A stretch of 64,000 nucleotides of DNA. Source: Pleurodeles waltl (taxonomy: Eukaryota; Chordata; Amphibia; Caudata; Salamandridae). Shown piece after piece: positions 1 to 12,368 of this stretch. The number at the start of each line of letters is the position of its first letter. The first letter of the stretch is position 1. Made by a program: the position numbers and the translations under genes. The DNA is taken from NCBI RefSeq assembly GCF_031143425.1, contig NC_090443.1:1058206423-1058270422 (forward strand), read 5' to 3'. The notes under the pieces are model-generated. The model did not search any database. It was not told where the DNA came from and saw only the letters and a program-made list of their open reading frames with translations.

Positions 1-1090
1 CGAGGCTGCACCACATAGGCACCCAGATGCTGCTCTCAGATGGATCGCTCTTTCCTCACGGAAGATCACAAAAAGTCTCCCTTCCCTCCATGGAAATCAT
101 TTATGGAGTACCCCAAGGATCCTCAAGACTACTGTCTTTAACACTTATATGACACCTCTTGCCAGCATCGCCAAAGCCCACAGACTCAATGTCATATCCT
201 ATGCCGAAGACACACAACTCATCCTCTCCCTCTCCAAAGACACCACACAGACTAACTTCCAGAACTGCATGATGGATGTCACCAACTGGATGAAGGGCAA
301 CTGCCTGAAGCTGAACATGGACAAGACAGGTACTGATTTTCAGAAACAAAAGCTCCCCATGGGACGTATCCTGGTAGCCATCAGGACTTGGACCCACTCC
401 TACCCCCGCAGCTCATGCTAGGAACCTAGGGATCACTCTAGATAGCAAGCTAACCATGATGACTCAGGTCAACTCCATCTTCTCCTCCTGCTTCTTCACC
501 CTCTGCATGTTTGTTAAGATATTCAAATGGCTACCCCAAAGCTCAAGATGCATCATCTCCCAGGACCTCATCTCCAGCCGACTGGACTGCTGCAGCACTC
601 TCTATGCAGGTATTGTAGCTCACCTCCTCTGATGACTACAGATCATACAAACCGCCACAGCCATACTTGTCCTGGATCTCCCTAGATGAGCCCATATCAC
701 CCCTTACTTCAGGGAGCTCATCTGGCACACTGTACAGAAAAGATAGAAATTCAAACTCCTGACACCTGCATACAAGGCCATTCACAACTGTGCACCCACT
801 TACTTGAACCACCCCCTGAACTTCCATCAGTCCACCAGACACCTCCGCTCCACTTCCCTTTCTCTCACCCCCCGCAATTGACGTTGATGTTGCAAAGGTC
901 ACTCCTTCTCCTACCTTTCAGCGAAGGTATGGAATGAGCTACCCTTTCATCCCCAGAGCTCTCCATCTCTTCCAGAGTTCTGAAAGTCCCTAAAGACATG
1001 GCTATTCAGCTAATCAACTGGACTCTGCCAGTTTCTGGATAGCCTCACGGGTGAGAAGAAGTGCTCTATAAATCTGCTTATTGATTGGGC
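1..1090 (+). mobile_element. L2/CR1-type LINE, 3' fragment (degenerate)
   Basis: This is the 3' part of a non-LTR retrotransposon whose reverse transcriptase would have copied its own RNA at the target site. The conceptual protein shows GVPQGS (about 105-122), then a YAED box at 200-211 where the family has YADD, then the LKLN.DKT segment of the thumb (about 310-330). Past 420 it continues through HARNLG and SRLDCC-like blocks into a KTWLF-like C-terminus near 1000. The reading frame changes several times, so it is dead. The 3' end at 1065-1090 carries a CTCTATAAAT motif and an ATTG-type tail, as do the copies at 10887-11062 and 18135-18935. The element runs off the left edge of the window. 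The clade label (L2 versus CR1/Rex) is family knowledge and not certain. Confidence 0.75.
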
Positions 1091-3405
1091 ACGGCTCCAG
1101 TTCCTCCAAGCTTGAGCTGTGCTCCACTTAATGCTCCTGTCCAGCTCTGCCCCAGTCACACCAGCTCCGCCTCTGCAGCAATCTTAATCTTACAAATATT
1201 GCAAAAGTTACAAAACTTCAGATTGGACCCAGAACTTTAGAGGTTTTTTGTGCCTTTGGGCTTTATCCTTCTTATGCTGCCAGACAGTACTTCCCAGAGG
1301 GCATCCTTTCTGTAACCTGTGTTACATGGGCACGGACATTGCAGCTTCAGGAACGGGTCATCCTTTCATCAGAGCTTCTGAGAAAGAGGTTTTTGGTAAA
1401 TGGGAATTCAGTTATCATTGAACATGCACCAATCTTTTTACTGTCACCTCTGCAACACATGCATCAAAGGGACTGCACTCTATTTGATTTTAGGAGCGGG
1501 CTAAGAATGTAGAATGTTTTCCAGCAAAGGTTTGTGAAGTTCTGTTTTCGAAGTTTCAGATGTTCATCCTTCTGAAAAGTTTCTAAGTGTCTCAGTTTAT
1601 CATATCAAACAAAGATGACATACACACAATGAAATAATGTTTCATATAATCAAAATGATCCAAGCTGGACAATTTATATAGACTATTTCTCTGTAACCTA
1701 ATCTATTGCAAAGCTTTTCTGTGCACAATGGCACCTGTTTGTAGAATGTTTATGTTCCACAGAGTTTTCTATGAGTGATGGAATTGAGCAGGAAAAGAAC
1801 ATTAACTGCTAATGTCGTCTAGGGAGCCATTCTGTTAGTGGTGCCTGGCTTTGCCGCAGATGGGACACTTCTTCCCTGGTGCTGGGCAGTGTGCTTTGAA
1901 AGCCATCAGAACCATGGTTTGCACATCTGAGGGCTGTGTGCAGAGCAGGTTGAAGGCAGTTTGTTGATGTAGTCGATGTTACCTCTAGCCAGGAACCAGT
2001 GAGGAGGGGGGTCCTGTCATGCCAAAGGGTAGCAGAGGGCTGAGGCTTGCTACATGCATGTCACAGGTGTAAGGAAATGCCTCTCTGTGTGGTCACTCCC
2101 ATGTTTTTGGACTGATTCTGCAGGTATTTTGGCTCTGAGAGTGCACTGAGGCCTCCAAACCAGACCTCAGTGCCGGTGCCCTGACCCCAAAACATGTATG
2201 TTACATTGGCTATTGGCAATGGCTGTCTTACCTGTAACTCCCTAGTATATATTGCACGTTGACCACTCAGTTGTGATAACTCTTGAATTGTGCAACCAAA
2301 GTTGATATTCCAAGTTATCAAACAACTAGTTACAATAAGCTCAACTTGATTCTGAAGCCGAAATTAATGTAACTTGTTGCAGTTTGAAACTTTAACGAAG
2401 TTTCCACTTTGTTGCCTTTTAGTAGCCTGTGCTATGAATGGTTGCACATGAGAGCTTGTCTCTGAGGCAGCTTTCTGCCCTCCTAGGGAGACATGCTAAC
2501 AACTGCCAGGAAAGGATAGAATAGGGGTCAGCTCTTGAAGGAGTTGTCATCTTCTTCCTGCAGGAAATCACACGGGTGTTATCCCAAAAGGTAAACTTCA
2601 AAGAAGAGCGGCCTTTGAGAGGCAAATGGGTAACACTTGGGAGAGGGGCTGCTCTGTTGCTCAGACAGACAGGCTGGCACTGGAGACAGGAAAGGGGAAG
2701 CCAGTTGCCAAACTGGTTATCCAGGGGTGTGTTGCCCCCTTGGTAGTCACACCTCTGGGTTGGGCTAGGGAGCTCAGGATGCCAAGAGAGCAGTTCTGTC
2801 ACACAAAAGTGGGCAGAATGGTGCATCTCGGGATAGTCAGATGCCAGACTTCCCAGGAAGTGGTCATCAGAAGGGAGGAAACCGGGTAGCCTATTGGCTA
2901 CCAACCACATCCTACTGTAAGGACGTGTTCTGTGCATGAAAGTGCACCTTTGGCACCCAGAATTTAGATCTCTACTGGAAGGTGGTCCACAAGAAGGACC
3001 CCAGAAGGACTGTCCTGTTGCACCCTAAACCGGCAAAGTGAGGCTGGCCCGGCGTGGCTGCACCTGCTGCACATGGTGCTAGCAAAGGAGAAGGGACTGT
3101 GACTGCTGTGTCCTGCTCATGGAGAAGTTATCTCTGGAGCCCGGCTGAAGCAAGAGGCTCCAAGGTTAGTTGGCTGACCTGTTCTCAGCACAGGGCCACA
3201 ATAGCTGATGAGCCTGCTGGGGTGAGTTGGTAGCCCAAATCTTCAAGCTGTCATTTGTCGCCACTGTGCAGCACCATAGACCAGGACCCAATGCTCAAAG
3301 TTGCACCGGGTCTGCTGGATCTGGGAGAGTTGTCCGAGTACCCAGAAGATAAGTTATCATCCAAGGAAAGATTCCGGAGTGACCATGATACCGGGTGACT
3401 AGTAG
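1091..3405. other. Unclassified intergenic DNA
   Basis: I see no credible coding region, tandem array or terminal repeat here. The longest open frame (2419-2937, minus, 172 codons) has no recognisable domain and biased, low-information composition. The stretch ends with the CCCAG target duplication of the next LTR. Confidence 0.5.
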
Positions 3406-3410
3406 CCCAG

Positions 3411-4860
3411 TGTTAGAAATGGGGTCTCGGGTTGGCAGTCAGTTTGCACTCTGTCCAAGCAGAGCCCCTTACTCTACACGGGGCAACGGAGATACACACT
3501 TGAGATGACCCCTGCTCATCCCCTTGGTAGCTTGGCACAAGCAGTCAGGCTTATCTCGAAGGCAATGTGTAAAGTATTTGTACCAACACACACAGTAATA
3601 CAGTGAAAAACCTACAAAATGGACACCAAACCAGTTTAAAAAAATTGCCAATATTTATCTAAATCAAATAAGACCAAAATGACAAAAATCCAACATACGC
3701 AAGTAAAGTTATGTATTTTCAAAGATTAAACTCAAATATAGTGCATAGAAGTACAAATGCTGCAATTTGGTGTTATCACAGAGTCGTTCTCAACACTGCT
3801 ATGCCAGTGGTACCGGTCACGGAGTCACACGGACCCCCATGTACAGTACCTTCTGATAAATGAGTAAACAAGCCGGTGCACGGAGTAAGGGAGTGAGGCA
3901 TTGCTGGATCTGAGATGGTGCTGGTTCCGATGCTGAGAAGCATTGGTGAGAGCCGTCGGGTCCTTGCTGCAGAGCGGTGGAGGTGAGGTGGCGTCGGTGT
4001 GAGGTGTTGGTCCCTTAGACTTCTGGCGGCGTTGATGTCCGTCGGGTCAAGACGTTGTGGGGCAAACTCATGGGGTCGTGATAACACCACAGGGCTGCAA
4101 GCACCGCAGCCGAGTCGGTTGTCACGAACATCGGTGATACGACACTCCGATCTCACAATATCACAGCACATCAGCGGCTGCTGCAACATAGGGCCTACGA
4201 TGTCGGTGGGGTCGTCCCGCCTCAGCAAGGAACCCGGCTTCAGGTGCAGGTGCATCGCAGGTTTCTGGCAGTGGCGTCCATACGATGACATCCAAAGTCA
4301 TCCGAGGTCGTTGCACTTGGTTTTTCACCAGCTTTCACTTCCTGGGGCCCAGGAACAGAAATAGGCACCACCTGGCAAGTGAGAGGCCATAGCAAGTGAA
4401 CTCAGAGGCTGGTAGGTGAAGTCATTGCTGTCCCTGAGACTTCGTAACAGGAGACAAGCTCAGTCCAAACCCTTGGAGAATCTTCTCAAGCAGGGTACAC
4501 AGCAAAGTCTAGTCTTTGCTTTCTCTAAGGCAGAAGCAGCTGCAGTACTCCTCCTCCAACTCTTCAGCTCATCTCCTTGGCAGAGGTTCCTCTTGATCTG
4601 GAAGTGTTCTAAAAGTCTGGGGTTTTGGGTCCACTACTTATACCCCTTTCTACCTTGAAATTGGCAAACTTCAAAGGAAAGTCTCTGTTGTTCTCAAGAT
4701 CCTGCCTTGCCCAGGCTTGGCTCCAGACTCACACCAGGGGGTTTGAAACTGCATTGTGTGATGGCAGGCACAGCCCTTTCAGGTGTAAGTGTCAACTCCT
4801 CCCTCCACCCTAGCCCAGATGACCCATCAGGATATGCAGGCTACACCCTAGCTCCCTTGC
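3411..4860 (+). mobile_element. TGTTAGA-family solo LTR A, left part
   Basis: The element starts with TGTTAGAAATGGGG and is preceded by CCCAG (3406-3410). The same pentamer follows the other end of this LTR at 7707-7711, so the two parts form one insertion with a 5-bp duplication and TG...CA ends. The sequence aligns along its length with the LTR at 29813-31263. It contains many GCGTCG/GCATCG motifs around 3780-4290. Open frames in it, such as 3776-4291 on the minus strand, are not conserved in the other copies. No internal retroviral region is present, so this is a solo LTR. It is interrupted at about 4860 by copy B. Confidence 0.75.
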
Positions 4861-6903
4861 TGTTGGCAGAGGTATACACCCTTGTCCAAGTAGGGACCAC
4901 AATCCTAGTCAGGGTAATCCAAATTATCCTGTGCCCACCCTCTGGTAGCTTGGCACTGAACAGTGGGCTTAATTTAGAAGGCAATTTGTAAAGTATTTGT
5001 GCAATAAATCATAAAGTAACATAGTGAAAACACCACAAAAATACACCTAGCAGATTTAGAAAAATAGATAATATTTATCTGAATAAAATAAATTAAAAAC
5101 AACAAAGTTCCAATAAGCACAAGTTAAAATATCACTTTTAAAAGGTTTAAGAGAGTCTCAATACTTAGAAATAAACAGGTGTCTCTTTGTTACACACAGT
5201 ACCTGGTATGCGTCAAAAATAGCAATGCACGGAGACCGCAGAGGTCGAGATGCGTGAAGAAAAAGGTGCTGCGTCAGATTTTCTGACGCGGCAAAGATGG
5301 TGCATCGTTTCTTTCCATGCTGCAAGGGGTTTGCGTTGTTTTTCGCATGCAGTCTTGGTTCCTCACTGCGATGCGGGGATATTTTGGCACCCAGGGACGA
5401 TGCATGAAAATCCTTGACATGCTGGAAGAAGGCACGGGCGCTGCGTCGATCCGGTAGGTGATGCATCTATTTTTTCCATCACAGGGCAGGCGCTGCATCG
5501 AATTTACACTTGGGAAGTCGGGCTGTGTTGTTCTGGTCGGCTGTGCGGTAATTTCCCAGTCACAATGCAGGCTTCGCATCGATTTTTGGCAGGTGTTGAA
5601 TCGATTTTTGACACACAAAGAATTTCTTGAAGAGATGAAGTCTTTGTTGGCCCTGAGACTTCAGAAGCAGGAGGCAAGCTCAATCCAAGCCCTTGGAGAG
5701 CACTTTTGGGTGAAAGCAGAGTCCTTCCAGCAGAGTCTGAGGCCAGGAGGGCAGCAGGGCAACAGCAGGGCAGCAGTCCTTTTCAGGAAAGCAGTCCGGA
5801 TGAGTCCTTTGGGCAGCCAGGCAGCTCGTCTGACAGGTGTAGGTCCAGAAGTGTCTGAGTTGGCGGGGTCAGAGACCCAGTTTATATACCGAAAATGCCA
5901 TTGAAGTGAGTAGACTTCAAAAAGTGGTTTTGAAGTTCACAAGTTCCCCTTTCAGCCCAGTCCTGTCTGCCAGAGTCCAGTGGGGGTTTATTAGTCTATT
6001 GTGTGAGGGCAGGCCACTGGCCTTTGGAATGTCAGGCCCTGAATCCTCCCAGACCAGAAAGACCCATTCAGTATGCAGATGAGTGCAGGTGTGACTGAAC
6101 ATCCTGTGTTTATGGTTGTCTGGGTGAAATGCACAAAGGAGCTGTCAACCAGCACAGACCAGATGTTGATTGGAGAAAGGCAGTAAGGCACAGATGGTTT
6201 TAAGTGGCATTTCTAAAATAGTAATATTAAATCCAACCTCACCAATAAGCAGGATTTTCTATTCTGGTCATACTAAATATGACCTGGTTACCCCTTTCAG
6301 ATCAGGATCTACCACTCAAAATGTATATGAGGGCAGCCCTTCTAGTCTATGAAAGGAGCAGGTCTCACAGCAGTGGAAAACGAATTTAGGAGTTTTCCAC
6401 TAACAGGACATATAAAACACATATCTACATGTCCTGCCTTTTACCTACATAGCACCCCGCCCTATGGGTTACCTAGAGCCTACATTAGGGCTTACTTATA
6501 CGTAGAAAATGGGAGTTCTAGGCTTGGCAAGTACTTTTAAATGCCAAGTTGAAGTGTCAGTGAAACTGCACACACAGGCTTTGCAATGGCAGGCCTGAAA
6601 CATGGCCAAGGGGCTACTTAAGTGGGTGGCACAATCAGAGCTGCAGGCCCACTAGCAGCATTTAATTTACAGTCCCTGGGCACATGTAGTGTGCTTTACT
6701 GGGGACTTATAGGTAAATCAAATATGCCAGTTGGGGATGAACCACTGTTACCATGTTTAGGGGAGAGAGCATTTGCACGTTACCACTGGTTAGCAGTGGT
6801 AAAGTGTGCAGAGTCCTAAAACCAGCAAAAACAGTGTCAGAAAAGTGGAGGGAGGCAGGCAAAAAGTTGGGGGATGACCACCCTAAGGTTGTCAGGTCTA
6901 ACA
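4861..6903 (+). mobile_element. TGTTAGA-family LTR B nested in LTR A
   Basis: This second copy of the same LTR belongs to the subfamily also seen at 45727-55471: both have GGCAGAGGTATACACC just inside the start. It ends in GGTCTAACA at 6903. The first bases are TGTT followed directly by GGCAG. Compared with the 45727 copy about 19 bases are missing between two GTT trinucleotides, which suggests a microhomology deletion. Pentamers outside it (CTTGC at 4856-4860 and TAGCC at 6904-6908) do not match, so a target duplication cannot be shown. Recombination between copies is an alternative to nested insertion. Confidence 0.65.
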
Positions 6904-7706
6904 TAGCCCTACTGTCAGTCTGACCCAGACAGGGAATACACAAGCATGCAGAGTCACAGAATGGTTTAAGCAAGAAAATACCCACTTTCTAAAAGTTGCA
7001 TTTTCAAACTGACAATCTAAAAACCAACTTCACCAAAAGGTGTATTTTTAAATTGTAAGTTCAGAGCCGAAACTCCACATCTCTATCTGCTCTCAAAGGG
7101 AAACTGCACGTAAAAGTTATTTAAAGGCAGCCCCCCATGTTAACCTATGAGAGAGAAAGGCCTTGCAACAGTGAAAACCGAATTTGGCAGTATTTCAGTG
7201 TTAGGACATGTAAAAACACCTCAGTACACATCCCACCGTTAACATACACTGCACCCTGCCCATGGGGCTACCTAAGGCCTACCTTAGGGGTGCCTTACAT
7301 GTATAAAAAGGGAAGGTTTAGGCCTGACAAGTGTGTACACTTGCCAGGTTGAATTGGCAGGCTAAAACTGCACACAGAGACACTGCAGTGGTAGGTCTGA
7401 GACATGATTACAGGGCTACTTATGTGGGTGGCATAACCAGTGCTGCATGCCCACTAGTATCATTTTATTTTCAGGCATTGGGCACCTCAAGTGCACTTTA
7501 CGAGGGACTTACTTGGAAATCAAATATGCCAATCATGGAAAAGCTAATCACCAATACAATTTACACATAGAGCCTATGCACTTTAGCACTGATTAGCAGT
7601 GGTAACGAGCCCAGTGTCCTAAAGCCAACAAAAACAGGTCAGAAAAATTAGGAGGAAGGAGGCAAAATATTTGGGGATGCCCCTGCCAAAAGGGACAGGT
7701 CCAACA
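6904..7706 (+). mobile_element. TGTTAGA-family solo LTR A, right part
   Basis: This segment aligns with 40428-41206, the right part of the LTR interrupted by the gypsy element (shared ACTGTCA, ACAGGGAAT.CACAA and CAGAGTCACAGAATGG stretches). It ends in CCAACA at 7706, followed by CCCAG at 7707-7711, which matches 3406-3410. Confidence 0.75.
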
Positions 7707-7711
7707 CCCAG

Positions 7712-9302
7712 TGAGGACTGGACTTCAGACAGGATTGACAGGATTTTGAGGGGCATCAACAACTGTGTCCAGGACTGCCCCACCAAGCTTGTGGACTGAG
7801 GAGCAGACACTGGAAAACCCCTGTTGACTGCATCACATCTACAGCATCCTTTATCATCTTCAACATCCTGTATCCCTTGCATCGGGACCACTTCTATGAG
7901 AACATACAGCAAAGGGATAAAAATGCCTGAAAGTCACTGAAGAGTGCTCCTACCTTTGAGGTAAGTGTTCTGTGGACCTTGCTGGTCTCCCACACCGGCT
8001 CCCTGCCAGAGTTGGTCACCTAAAGGAACTCAAGTAACTGCATTTATATTTATCCAAGTTTTTCTGAAAAAGTTTCTGTCAAATGCATTGAATTTGCCAA
8101 TGCTTGTTCGTGGTTAAGTAAAAAAGTGCATATTTAGTATACATTGTAAATTCTGTATTTCCGGAACCGTCGGTGGATCTTTTTCATTTTGGTGTGTGGA
8201 AATACATGAAAATATAATCTAATTTTCAAAAATGGTGTCAGATTTCCTGAGTGTCCCATGTGTTTCAGGAAGATGTCTGAAGGGCACACTCTTCTATCAA
8301 ATCACAGGCCTCCACTAGACCTCTGTTAGTGAACACTGGCCCCCTGTTCACATTGTGAAAAGTGCACGGGGCAGGTGTGAGTGGTCCCCACTTCCCCTTC
8401 ACCGCCATAGTTTTGACACTACAAGTGAAACGTATACCACATTACAGTGGCATTTAAAAAAGTATGTTTACAAAGGAGCCCAATAGTTATAGTTAGGTAG
8501 GAGTTTCCATAGGAAAGGCAATTTTTGTTCTGCTCATAACTTTGGTTCCACTTGATGAACCTGTATAAAACTTTTAAAAAAAGTGAATCCACTTTCTTTC
8601 ATCCATGGAGGGTTTTGCGCCAATCCATCAAATCAAGCTGGGGGTCAAAAAACAGAGAGGGGGGAGTTCCCAAAGTGAAATTTTCAGTGTTATTTCCAGT
8701 GGGAAACTTTGGTCTCTGATTCAGAACAAAACGTTGAATGGAGTCACACCAAATTTAGCAAAAAGTTAGCGCTTTACTCAGAGATATTGCTTTTTTAAAA
8801 CTTTGGTATAAATCCATTCAGCTGTTTTAAAAAATTAGCATTGACAGAGGGGCTCAGGTTACCTATGATTGTGTTAACTATCAGAAAAATGTAACCACAT
8901 CTGGCATTCAGATGGGTTAAGGAAGCTTTTTATCCTGTCTCCTGGTACTTGTACCGGAGTACCAAATAATCTGAAATGTTGCAGCTGCCATCACAGTCCT
9001 GTGAAAAATGGGAAATCCACACAAGGGGGCAGGATCGTAACCCCTGACCCCCAGGGGCAGCACAGGGAAGGCTCTGGCCATAGACCAGGCCCTGTGGCCG
9101 AGAGCCATTGTGAAGGCCATAGGTGGTGCAAAGTGGGAGCTGGGCACAGGACCAACCAAACCACCGGTTCCCATGGCTGAAGGCCGCACACAGCGTGGGG
9201 TTCGGTGCTGGCGTGGCATGGGTGCCCAGGAGAGGTGGGCGCAAGGCCTGACTGGGGGCCAAGCCCTGCGGCCAAACCTTAGATCTGCACAGAAGAAGGC
9301 CA
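7712..9302. repeat. Unclassified DNA with an imperfect inverted repeat
   Basis: No coding region is supported. Around 8733-8753 and 8801-8822 there is an imperfect inverted repeat (GAATGGAGTCACACCAAA against TTTGGTATAAATCCATTC). It resembles a dispersed salamander repeat I recall, but I cannot name it. From 8917 the sequence becomes GC-rich. The overlapping open frames at 8917-9328 on both strands come from that composition and show no domain. Confidence 0.4.
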
Positions 9303-9829
9303 TGCGCATACAGCTCACATGTCTGTAGTCATATTAAATACAGTTCACATGTCTGTATCTGTGTTAGATACAACTCACATGTCTGTACCTGTGTTAGATA
9401 CAGCTCACATGTCTGTACTTGTGTTAGATTCAGCTCACATGTTTGTATTCCTGTTGATACAGCTCACATGTCTGTAGTTGTGTTAGATACAGCTCACATG
9501 TCTGTACTTGTGTTAGATTCAGCTCACATCTCTGTAGCTGTGTTTGATTCAGCTCACGTCTGTACCTGTGTTAGATACAGCTCACATGTTTGTATTCATA
9601 TTGATACAGCTCACATGTCTGTAGTTGGGTTAGATACAGCTCACATGTCTGCTCCTGTGTTAGATACAGCTCACATGTTTGTATTCCTGTTGATACAGCT
9701 CACATGTTTGTAGTTGTGTTAGATACAGCTCACATGTCTGTACTTGTGTTAGATACATCTCACATGTCTGTAGTTGTGTTAGATACAGCTCACATGTCTG
9801 TCCCTGTGTTAGATACAGCTCACAGGTCA
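9303..9829. repeat. 30-bp minisatellite
   Basis: About 17 head-to-tail units share the core AGATACAGCTCACATGTCTG, followed by a variable TRBNYNTGTGTT segment. Some units are 1-2 bases shorter (GTTGATACAGC variants). The open frame 9468-9713 only translates the repeat. Units abut without spacers, so this is not CRISPR-like. Confidence 0.9.
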
Positions 9830-9940
9830 AAGGTCAAGGGTTATAAGGAGAGTCCAACTGAAGGAGAATAAAAGGGGGGACTAAACAAGGGAAAGCCGGG
9901 AGAAACCAAGGAATGCAACAGCAAAGACAAAACATTAAAA

Positions 9941-10373
9941 CTTTCCTTTCCTTTCCTTTCCTTTCCTTTCCTTTCCTTTCCTTTCCTTTCCTTTCCTTTC
10001 CTTTCCTTTCCTTTCCTTTCCTTTCCTTTCCTTTCCCTTTTCCTTTTCCTTTTCCTTTTCCTTTCCTTTCCTTTCCTTTCCTTTCCTTTCCTTTCCTTTC
10101 CTTTCCTTCCTTTCCCTGACCTACCCTTCCCTAACCTTCCCTTTTCCTTTTCCTTTCCTTTCCTTTCCTTTCCTTTCCTTTCCTTTCCTTTCCTTTCCTT
10201 TCCTTTCCTTTCCTTTCCTTTCCTTTCCTTTCCTTTCCTTTCCTTTCCTTTCCCTTTCCTTCCTTTCCCTAACCTTCCCCTTTCCTTTCCTTTCCTTTCC
10301 TTTCCTTTCCTTTCCTTTCCTTTCCTTTCCTTTCCTTTCCTTTCCTTTCCTTTCCTTTCCTTTCCTTTCCCCA
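9941..10373. repeat. CTTTC pentanucleotide microsatellite
   Basis: About 430 bases of CCTTT units form a pure polypyrimidine strand, with short interruptions (CTTTTC runs near 10035-10060, ACCTTCCC near 10120-10140 and 10260-10280). The purine strand reads GGAAA/GAAAG, which produces the spurious lysine/glycine-rich frames over 9841-10411. Confidence 0.95.
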
Positions 10374-10886
10374 ACAGAGTGAACACAGATGTCCGCCCCC
10401 CACATGCTCATACCTCACATCAACTCCTGACCATGAAGGGGACAATATCCCTCAGTCCTGGGATCACCCTGGGCAGGGTCTCAGGGTTGCTCCTCTTCAG
10501 AAGACTCTTGCACTGTAGAGTTTGCACATTTTCCCCACACTACAGTACTCTGTTTTCTAGCTTCACAAGTTGTTTCATAACCCTGTGCACCTCTGAAAAT
10601 GTAGTGTGTTTACTCCACTTAGTTCTGGCCGCAGAGCTTGTAGCAGGCCTCCCACTCTCCACATGGGTGACTTTACCCCACCAGGTTCTTGTAAAACTCT
10701 TTGTATTCCTTCTGGTGCTCAGCAAACTTTTCTTATGATGCCCTCTGCACCCAAGGAGACAATGGGGTACTACCCCAGGACAGGATGTGGAGTAGCGCTG
10801 TACACCCACAGCATCTCTGGTTACGCATCCCGAACATATAAACCACCCACCCACCCTCGCCATTGGGAGACACTCTTTTACCATGT
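10374..10886. other. Unclassified intergenic DNA
   Basis: No domain-bearing frame, tandem repeat or terminal repeat was recognised. The overlapping frames at 10379-10917 on both strands contradict each other and look like chance. Confidence 0.4.
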
Positions 10887-11062
10887 GGTTATTCAATCAA
10901 TCAAACAGAATTTATAAAGTGCAGCATATCACCCGTGTAGTTGTTAGCTGCTTCCCATTAGCTCTCTTCATTCGAACAGCCATGTCTTGAGTCCTTTCCT
11001 GAATTCCTAGAGCGATGCTGCGTTCCTGAGGTGCAGGGGAAGGTCGTCGAGGCATTGGCCGA
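10887..11062 (-). mobile_element. L2/CR1-type LINE 3' tail
   Basis: Read on the minus strand, this segment encodes the typical LINE C-terminus (LPLHLR block, then RKGLKTWLFE before a stop) with one in-frame stop. It then ends in GCACTTTATAAATTCTG and a TTGATTGATTGA tail (10891-10904 on the plus strand). It is a severely 5'-truncated insertion, or a SINE carrying a LINE tail. It is a relative of the copies at 1-1090 and 18135-18935. Confidence 0.7.
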
Positions 11063-11065
11063 CAG

Positions 11066-11446
11066 GTGAGAGAAGGAGTGCCCTCTACTTTGGATCGGCA
11101 GATCTGGGGGGGGGGGGTGAGAGAAGGAGTGCCCTCTGCTGTTGGATCGGCAGATCCAAGGGTGTGAGAGAAGGAGCGCCCTCTGCTGTTGGATCGGCAG
11201 ATCAGAGGGAGTAAGAAAAGGAGCGTCCTCCGCAGTTGGATCGGCAGATCCGGGGGGGTGAGAGAAGGAGCGTCCTCCGCTGTTGGATCGACTGATCCGG
11301 GGTGTGAGAGAAGGAGCGCCCTCCGCTGTTGCATCGACAGATCCGTGGGGGTGAGAGGAGGAGCGTCCTCCGCTGTTGGATCGGCAGATCTGAGGGGGTG
11401 AGAGAAGGAGCGTCCTCCACTATTGGATCGGCAGATCCGAGGGGTG
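11066..11446. repeat. 47-bp minisatellite
   Basis: About eight tandem units share GTGAGAGAAGGAGCG, then CCTC, then GTTGGATCGGCAGATC, with a G-rich joint of variable length (for example the G run near 11106-11116). It lies directly beside the truncated LINE tail, suggesting expansion of a LINE-derived segment. Open frames on both strands just translate the unit. Confidence 0.85.
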
Positions 11447-11726
11447 TATGCGAGGAAAAGGGAGGCGGATCACAGGTGTCTGGTGGGTTGGTGGAAGGTC
11501 ATACACTTAACGGTCTCTCCGGGCTGTTACTTTGCTGTTTGTCAAGCTTCTCCCAAGACGACCCTCGTGCGCTAACTCCGCTATCCTAGTTCAAAAGGAT
11601 ACGGGCAGGAGTCTGCTTTCACCTTTATGAACTCTTCTTTCAAACTAGTTCCTGTTTCCTTCCACATTATGACTGGCTTTAGTATCAGTGCTTGAACTTG
11701 TCTCCTAAGACACTCTACAAGCACTC
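11447..11726. other. Unclassified intergenic DNA
   Basis: Nothing was recognised beyond composition similar to the flanking minisatellite edge. Confidence 0.4.
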
Positions 11727-12368
11727 AAGGGCTTGCGCCGCCAGAGCCTTGATTTTTCTGATGCTTCAGCTGTGCAAACCTCTCAACCATATCTACGAGG
11801 CCACGCAAAGCCACTCTGCCTTGCTTTTCATGGCCTCATAGATATGGAGTGAGGCAACACGGAGCAAGTCGCTCCTTGGCCTTACTCTGAGCCAGAGAGG
11901 CGTTCCAGGGGTGTTGCAGTGGGTTTTCCTATGCAACACCCATGGGTTTTGACGCTGCCCAGATTTACTAACTCACCTAATCGTGGGTTAGCGCCAAAAC
12001 TTTACACCTCCCTACGAGAGGTGTAACAAGCAGAAATATTTGTATTTCTTCAAATTCTTTCCTCTTTCCGTTTGTGCTGCATTCTTGATTCTGCAGCACT
12101 CATAGAAAGAGGAAAAGGTTTGTGCAGGAAGGTTCCCCTTCGTGGACAAAAACAGTCCTGAAGACAACACAGGCACCCTCACACCATGGTGCAAGGGTGC
12201 CTGTATTGGCGCTGGGAAGCCAAAATGGTACCAGCGCAGGGGAAAGGACAGGAATTTGCGGCATTGCATAAATACGGTGCATTCCTGCCCTTTCACACTG
12301 GAGTAGGGCAGCACAGCAAGAAAACTTGTGGCACTGCCCTTCGCCAATCCCCCATAAATAAGCCCCCC
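11727..12368 (-). mobile_element. MITE-like element, minus copy
   Basis: This is a diverged reverse-oriented relative of 12742-13385. Matching blocks in the same order include the CCATATCTAC.AGG hairpin segment, the GGTGTTGCA-type segment, a paired ACACCTC/GAGGTGT stem, and the AGGACAGGAAT/ATTCCTG.CCT hairpin. The right end reads TAAATAAGCCCCCC, corresponding to the GGGGCATATTTA start of the other copy. It has no coding capacity. A non-autonomous DNA transposon is the simplest reading, and the superfamily is not certain. Confidence 0.55.

Noticed and set aside
3776..4291. 171-codon minus-strand open frame
   Set aside because: It lies within a TGTTAGA-family LTR, is overlapped by a plus-strand frame, has no domain and is not preserved in the other LTR copies.
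9303..9829. Regular 30-bp repeats that could suggest a CRISPR array
   Set aside because: Units abut directly without unique spacers, vary in sequence like a minisatellite, and the context is a vertebrate genome.
9841..10411. Long lysine/glycine and phenylalanine-rich frames
   Set aside because: They are translations of the CTTTC microsatellite. The pentamer keeps frames open by chance.
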